10,536 nucleotides of DNA from Pseudomonadota bacterium. Its GTDB lineage: Bacteria > Pseudomonadota > Alphaproteobacteria > Sphingomonadales > Sphingomonadaceae. Positions 5,947 to 10,536 of this stretch are shown one piece after another. The notes below the pieces were generated by a model. It was given only the letters and a program-made list of their open reading frames with translations, had not been told where the DNA came from and did no database searches. The position numbers were made by a program, and so were the translations under genes. The stretch lies in NCBI GenBank assembly GCA_030271595.1, contig JARXKO010000019.1, forward strand, positions 1,389 through 11,924. Reading direction: 5' to 3'. The number at the start of each line of letters is the position of its first letter. The stretch's first letter is position 1.

Positions 5947-6690
5947 ATGAACTTCCTGGCCCGCCTGCGCCCTGCCCAAGAGGCAGAACCCGACGTCGAA
6001 ACCGAGGACCATGTCCGCCGCCGGACCTTTTCCGCGGCGCGATACCGCGAGGAAGAATTGGCCCGCGCCGCCGAGGAGGCCGCCGCCGCCGCCGAAGTCG
6101 CTGCCAACGCCCGCGCCCAGCGCCTGGCCGATGACGAGGCCGTGCGGTCCGAGGAACTGGAAGCCGAGGGCGATGATCCGGACTTGCCCGAGCAGCCGCC
6201 GCTCGACTGGGAGGAAGCAGTCGGATGGTTGTCGGACAAATCCGCCGAGGCGCGCAATTTTGTCGCCCAGAACTGGAACTGGGAGCAGGATCTGCGGGTC
6301 CTCCAGTTTCTGGTCGCCCAGCCCGACATCGACATGGGCGTCGCCACCGGCATTTTCTGGCTGACCGGCGCGACCGACGATTTCTTCCCCTGGGGCGATG
6401 ACCAATCCCCCGAAGATCCGCAGTTCCGCCGCGCCGCGGAAATGGTCGACCAGCTCGGCCGCCGCTTCGCCGCCGAAGATTTCTCAAGCGCCCGCTTTGG
6501 CTTCGACGACAGCTGGGACTGTGCCCAGCTCAAGGAGCGGCTCGAGGAGCTTTACCTCGATGGGCGGATCGACTGGTCGCCGGCCAATCTGCCGACCGTC
6601 TCTCCCGGGCCGCAACCAACCAAGGACGATATTCCGTCCGAGGAACGCCGCGAGGTGCTCGACTTCCTCGCTCGCCACGAAGCGCGCTGA
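5947..6690 (+). CDS. DUF4274-like protein with Ala/Glu-rich coiled-coil N-terminus
   Basis: This 247-residue cytosolic protein has no known function. After a short basic start (MNFLARLRPA) comes a charged, Ala-rich stretch (about 32-75) that should form a coiled coil or long helix. Residues about 105-185 carry NWNWEQDLRVLQFLVAQP and DMGVATGIFWLTGA, which I read as a DUF4274-type domain (Asn/Trp-Asp pattern, then TxxxIFW). That family link is from memory. The C-terminal part is acidic, with a Trp-Asp-Cys motif and a final helix. ATG 5947 is chosen over the in-frame ATG 5935 because GGAG (5937-5940) sits six bases before it. The gene follows the regulator by 23 bp on the same strand and is probably co-transcribed with it, so it may be a partner or target. 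No signal peptide or membrane helix is visible. Confidence 0.72.
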   Translation: MNFLARLRPAQEAEPDVETEDHVRRRTFSAARYREEELARAAEEAAAAAEVAANARAQRLADDEAVRSEELEAEGDDPDLPEQPPLDWEEAVGWLSDKSAEARNFVAQNWNWEQDLRVLQFLVAQPDIDMGVATGIFWLTGATDDFFPWGDDQSPEDPQFRRAAEMVDQLGRRFAAEDFSSARFGFDDSWDCAQLKERLEELYLDGRIDWSPANLPTVSPGPQPTKDDIPSEERREVLDFLARHEAR

Positions 6691-6703
6691 GGTCGACAGC
6701 CGG

Positions 6704-6728
6704 CACCCGCTGGCGCTAGCCACGGGTG
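6704..6728 (+). promoter_or_regulatory. Hairpin over the translation start of the glycosidase gene
   Basis: CACCCG (6704-6709) pairs with CGGGTG (6723-6728), and GGC (6712-6714) with GCC (6719-6721) around the loop GCTA. The 3' arm covers the bases directly before ATG 6729, including the alternative GTG at 6726. It could limit initiation or uncouple this gene from the upstream one. No separate ribosome binding site is evident. Confidence 0.3.
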
Positions 6729-7469
6729 ATGAATGCGGCCATCCGTTGCCTGCTGGTGCTCGCGCTGTTGCTGGGCGGATGCGCCCGAGGCGACGGCCAG
6801 CCGGCGTCGCCGGCCTCGCACTGCCATCACGAGCAGTTCGAAGGCGCCGGGTTCATCGTCTGCGCTCCACCCAAAGCGACCAGCCTGCGGCTGTACGCAG
6901 CGCGACGTGACCAGCCACCATACCGCCATTTTCGCGACTTGGGATTAAGCGGAACCAAGATCGCTTTCGCGATGAACGCCGGCATGTTTGGGCTCGACGG
7001 GCGGCCGATCGGGCTCGCGGTGGCCGACGGCAAGGCGGTTCACGCCATCAATTTGCGCGATGGCGGCGGCAATTTTCATCTCAAGCCCAATGGCGTTTTC
7101 CTGGTGCGCCAGGACGGCCGCGCCGAAATCGTCGACAGCAGCACCTACCGCGCGTCCAGCGACATTATCCTCGCCACCCAATCGGGCCCGATGCTGGTTA
7201 TCCACGGCCAGCTCCACCCGCAATTCGACGCCGACGGTGAAAGCCGCAATATGCGCAACGCTGTGGGCATCGGGCCGAACTCGAAACCGGTGTTCGTGAT
7301 CACCGAAGACCCGGTATCGTTCGGCAAGCTGGCACGCTTTTTCCGCGATCGATTGCACGCCAAGGACGCGCTCTATTTCGACGGCTCGGTCAGCTCCCTG
7401 TGGGACCCGGCCGACGGGCGCATGGACGATTTTACCAACCTCGGGCCGATCATCGTCGCCTTGCGCTAA
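6729..7469 (+). CDS. Lipoprotein of the phosphodiester glycosidase (NAGPA/YigE) family
   Basis: This 246-residue protein starts with a lipoprotein signal: a short basic N-terminus, a Leu-rich core and the lipobox LGGC with Cys18. Ala at +2 favours outer-membrane anchoring. The mature part matches the family that removes GlcNAc-1-phosphodiester caps in animals (uncovering enzyme). Motifs are AMNAGMF (81-87), LKPNGVF (118-124), ATQSGPML (149-156), MRNAVGIG (175-182), LYFDGSVSSLW (215-225) and GPIIVAL (239-245). The bacterial role is generally unknown; action on sugar phosphodiesters of the envelope is an inference. ATG 6729 is chosen over GTG 6726 as the first ATG of the signal peptide; both lie at a hairpin and lack a clear ribosome binding site. 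It starts 38 bp after the DUF4274-like gene. Its stop codon overlaps by 4 bp the stop of convergent folP. Confidence 0.85.
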   Translation: MNAAIRCLLVLALLLGGCARGDGQPASPASHCHHEQFEGAGFIVCAPPKATSLRLYAARRDQPPYRHFRDLGLSGTKIAFAMNAGMFGLDGRPIGLAVADGKAVHAINLRDGGGNFHLKPNGVFLVRQDGRAEIVDSSTYRASSDIILATQSGPMLVIHGQLHPQFDADGESRNMRNAVGIGPNSKPVFVITEDPVSFGKLARFFRDRLHAKDALYFDGSVSSLWDPADGRMDDFTNLGPIIVALR

Positions 7470-8536
7470 TTGCGCGGGGTCAGCGCCTGGTCGCGCAAGC
7501 CGCGCCAGATGCGCAGCGCCTGGACGGTTTCGGGCACGTCGTGGACGCGGATGATCTGAGCGCCCTGCTCGGCCGCCTTGAGCGCGAAGGCGAGGCTGCC
7601 GCCGAGCCGCTGGCCGGGCGGCGCTTCATTGGCAAGAGCGCCGATCGTGCGCTTGCGGCTGGCGCCGATGACGAGCGGACAGCCGAGCGAATGGAACAGC
7701 GCGAGGCCGTTCATCAGCTCGAGATTATGGGCGACCGATTTACCGAAGCCAAAACCGGGGTCGATGAGCAGGTTCGAGCGCTCGATCCCCGCCGCGGTCG
7801 CGGCCGCGATCCGCTCCTCCAGCCACAGATAGATTGCGACCAGCACGTCGTCGTAGCGCGGGTCATCCTGCATCGCCTGCGGTTCGCCCTGGTGGTGCAT
7901 GAGCAGGACGGGGACACCCGCTGCGGCCGCGACGCCGGCCGAACGCGGGTCGAAGGTCAGTGCCGAGACATCGTTGATGAGGCTCGCACCGGCGTCCAAC
8001 GCTGCGCTCATGACTTCGGATTTGCGGGTATCGACCGAGACCGCTGCGCCGCCGCCGGCCAATATCCGCACGACCGGAACGACGCGCTCGATCTCATCGC
8101 CGACCCACACCGGTGAAGCACCCGGGCGGGTCGATTCGCCGCCGACATCGATGATCGCGGCGCCTTGCCCGGCCAAGTCGGCCCCGGCTTCGGCGGCGGC
8201 GGCGGCATCGGCGAATCGCCCGCCGTCGGAGAAACTGTCGGGAGTGACGTTGAGAATGCCCATGACCTGCGGCTGGTCGAGGCGGATGGTGCGCTGGCCA
8301 AGCTGGAGCGGAGCCCGCGGTCCGGTCAGCGCCGCCCATTGCCGCGCCGTGTCGTCGTCGAGGCGGTCCTCGATATCCGCGACCCCGACCAGCTCCGAAG
8401 CGCTTCTGCGCTGGCCGTCCACGGTCAGGATTTCGACCGCGCTGAACCAGCTCAGTCCGCCGGCGAGGCGAGCGACCTGGCCGTCATATCCGAACGGCGC
8501 ATCGACGAATGCGGTCGGGCGAAGGAGTTTGCGCAT
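7466..8536 (-). CDS. folP: Dihydropteroate synthase
   Basis: FolP condenses 4-aminobenzoate with 6-hydroxymethyl-dihydropterin pyrophosphate to dihydropteroate in folate synthesis and is the sulfonamide target. The TIM-barrel motifs are all present: MGILNVTPDSFSDGG (92-106), DVGGESTRPGA (130-140), DTRK (169-172), IND (187-189), LLMHHQG (211-217), IDPGFGFGK (258-266), GASRKR (291-296) and RVHDV (330-334). The protein is 356 residues against about 280 in E. coli. The extra length is an N-terminal stretch of about 85-90 residues with no folP motif (LLRPTAFVDAPFGYDG, then a mixed segment). ATG 8536 is supported by AGGGA (8542-8546) five bases upstream. It lies downstream of ccrM on the same strand, separated by a palindromic element that ends 12 bases before the ATG. 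Its stop overlaps the convergent glycosidase stop. Confidence 0.96.
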   Translation of the reverse strand: MRKLLRPTAFVDAPFGYDGQVARLAGGLSWFSAVEILTVDGQRRSASELVGVADIEDRLDDDTARQWAALTGPRAPLQLGQRTIRLDQPQVMGILNVTPDSFSDGGRFADAAAAAEAGADLAGQGAAIIDVGGESTRPGASPVWVGDEIERVVPVVRILAGGGAAVSVDTRKSEVMSAALDAGASLINDVSALTFDPRSAGVAAAAGVPVLLMHHQGEPQAMQDDPRYDDVLVAIYLWLEERIAAATAAGIERSNLLIDPGFGFGKSVAHNLELMNGLALFHSLGCPLVIGASRKRTIGALANEAPPGQRLGGSLAFALKAAEQGAQIIRVHDVPETVQALRIWRGLRDQALTPRN

Positions 8537-8548
8537 GCTTATCCCTAT

Positions 8549-8627
8549 TCGTCATTGCGAGCGAAGCGAAGCAATCCAGCTGCAGCGCGCATGGATTGCC
8601 GCGTCGCTACGCTCCTCGCAATGACGA
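8549..8627. repeat. REP-like palindromic repeat between ccrM and folP
   Basis: A 79-bp imperfect inverted repeat. The outer arms TCGTCATTGCGAG (8549-8561) and CTCGCAATGACGA (8615-8627) are perfect 13-base complements. The inner arms GCAATCCA (8571-8578) and TGGATTGC (8592-8599) are perfect 8-base complements. Between them are GC-rich GAAGCG/CGTAGCG-type segments of unequal length. From memory, CGTCATTGCGAG...GCAATCC is the core of a dispersed short palindrome found in many bacterial genomes; no second copy is in this window. It abuts the ccrM stop codon (8628-8630) exactly and ends 12 bases before the folP ATG. In RNA it would form a long hairpin between the two reading frames. Confidence 0.85.
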
Positions 8628-9871
<1,244 letters not shown>

Positions 9872-9900
9872 CGGATCGCGCCCAACCACAAGATGTTGAG

Positions 9901-10536
9901 TCAGGCGGCGCGGCGCGGACTCAAGCGGTGGTGGTGTGGCGCGGAGGACTCGCTCGCCCCATTTTCGTCCAGAACCCGCTCGCTTTGCATCATTGCGGCC
10001 GCGATCGCGCGTACCGGGGCAAAGCTTCGACGGTGATGCGGGGTGAGGCCAAGCTCCCCCAAAGCCCGGCAGTGATGAGCGGTCGGATAGCCGCGGTTGG
10101 TTTCCCAGCCATAGCCGGGGAAATCGCGCGCCAGATCGGCCATCAAGCGGTCGCGGGTGACCTTGGCGATGATCGAGGCGGCGGCGATCGAGCGGCATTT
10201 GGAATCGCCGGCGACGATCGCCTTCGACGGCCGCTGCCAGCGCGGACAGGCATTGCCGTCGACCAGCACCCAGGCCGGCTCGAGCCCGAGCGCCTCGACC
10301 GCGCGGGTCATCGCCAGCATCCGCGCCCAATAGATGTTGATGGTGTCGATTTCCTCGACGCTTGCCGAACCGACTCCCCAGGCGGCGCATTTCACCAGCC
10401 GGGCGTAGAGTGATTCGCGCTTGTCGATTGGCAGGGCCTTCGAATCGTCGATGCCGCGCGGGAAGCTCGAGCGGTTGAGGATCACCGCCGCCGCGACCAC
10501 CGGCCCGGCGAGCGGCGCGCAGCCCGCTTCGTCGAC
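9901..10536 (-). CDS. rnhB: Ribonuclease HII, 5' end outside window
   Basis: The frame is open to the window edge, giving 211 residues; only a short N-terminus should be missing, as the visible part begins at VDEAG. RNase HII cuts RNA in RNA/DNA hybrids and starts removal of ribonucleotides from DNA. Catalytic acidic residues are seen in DEAG (Asp2, Glu3), in WVLVDGN and in RDRLM; the usual GDSK-IAAASIIAKVTRD block and YGWETNRGYPT...HRRSF end are present. The loop after DEAG reads GCAPLAGPV, where most family members have GRGPLAGPV; that Gly-Arg-Gly motif contacts the RNA-DNA junction. The C-terminus has a Ser/His/Arg-rich tail of about 20 residues. It is followed by ccrM after 136 bp on the same strand. 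Assignment is firm; the effect of the altered loop is unknown. Confidence 0.94.
   Translation of the reverse strand, partial: VDEAGCAPLAGPVVAAAVILNRSSFPRGIDDSKALPIDKRESLYARLVKCAAWGVGSASVEEIDTINIYWARMLAMTRAVEALGLEPAWVLVDGNACPRWQRPSKAIVAGDSKCRSIAAASIIAKVTRDRLMADLARDFPGYGWETNRGYPTAHHCRALGELGLTPHHRRSFAPVRAIAAAMMQSERVLDENGASESSAPHHHRLSPRRAA

Noticed and set aside
5219..6487. Minus-strand open frame of 422 codons opposite the regulator and the DUF4274-like gene
   Set aside because: It spans two convincing plus-strand genes, is rich in Arg and Gly, and has no family motif; it is a codon-bias shadow.
7460..7475. Small hairpin GCGC-TAATT-GCGC at the convergent folP/glycosidase ends as a bidirectional terminator
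   Set aside because: The stem is only four pairs and there is no T-run on either side.

Overview
The window is GC-rich, gene-dense chromosomal DNA of an alphaproteobacterium, most likely of the order Sphingomonadales. The support is a CcrM-type GANTC methyltransferase next to rnhB, a 49-residue aa3-type cytochrome oxidase subunit IV, a split (PntAA-type) transhydrogenase alpha subunit, CtrA-like boxes, and the general protein character. The order is inferred from resemblance, not from a search. I see no tRNA, rRNA, CRISPR array, insertion sequence or phage gene; most of the window looks like core genome.

Layout from left to right. (1) The 3' part of an EAL-domain c-di-GMP phosphodiesterase gene (1-1032, +). 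(2) A non-coding stretch (1033-1480) that holds a well-formed promoter, a 26-codon Trp-rich small ORF, an intrinsic terminator and then a row of hairpins with GANTC sites. (3) A YbaK/ProX-like tRNA-editing protein (+), whose 3' end overlaps that of a convergent minus-strand operon. (4) That operon, transcribed leftward: aa3 oxidase subunit IV (4351-4202), pntAA (4193-3066) and a DauA-like FAD amino-acid dehydrogenase (3061-1928), spaced by 8 and 4 nt. (5) Divergent to it, an atypical NtrC-family regulator (4487-5923, +) followed at 23 bp by a DUF4274-like protein, then a lipoprotein phosphodiester glycosidase (6729-7469, +). (6) A leftward block: rnhB (partial, 10536-9901), ccrM (9764-8628), a REP-like palindrome (8627-8549) and folP (8536-7466).

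Themes. The oxidase subunit and transhydrogenase point to respiration and NADPH supply, with an amino-acid dehydrogenase feeding electrons. rnhB and ccrM concern replication and cell-cycle DNA methylation. GANTC, the CcrM target, is concentrated in two places: upstream of and around the start of ccrM (six sites in 153 bp) and in the small-ORF/hairpin region (five in 363 bp). By hand count the whole 10.5 kb holds about 25, with none in 1-1092 and none from about 5500 to 8130. Together with TTAACC-type boxes, this suggests two methylation-sensitive, cell-cycle-controlled loci.

The candidates most worth following up are the roughly 200-nt small-ORF transcript unit (about 1134-1330), the hairpin array in front of the YbaK gene, the regulator with several degraded catalytic motifs, and the pntAA gene that is not followed by pntAB/pntB.
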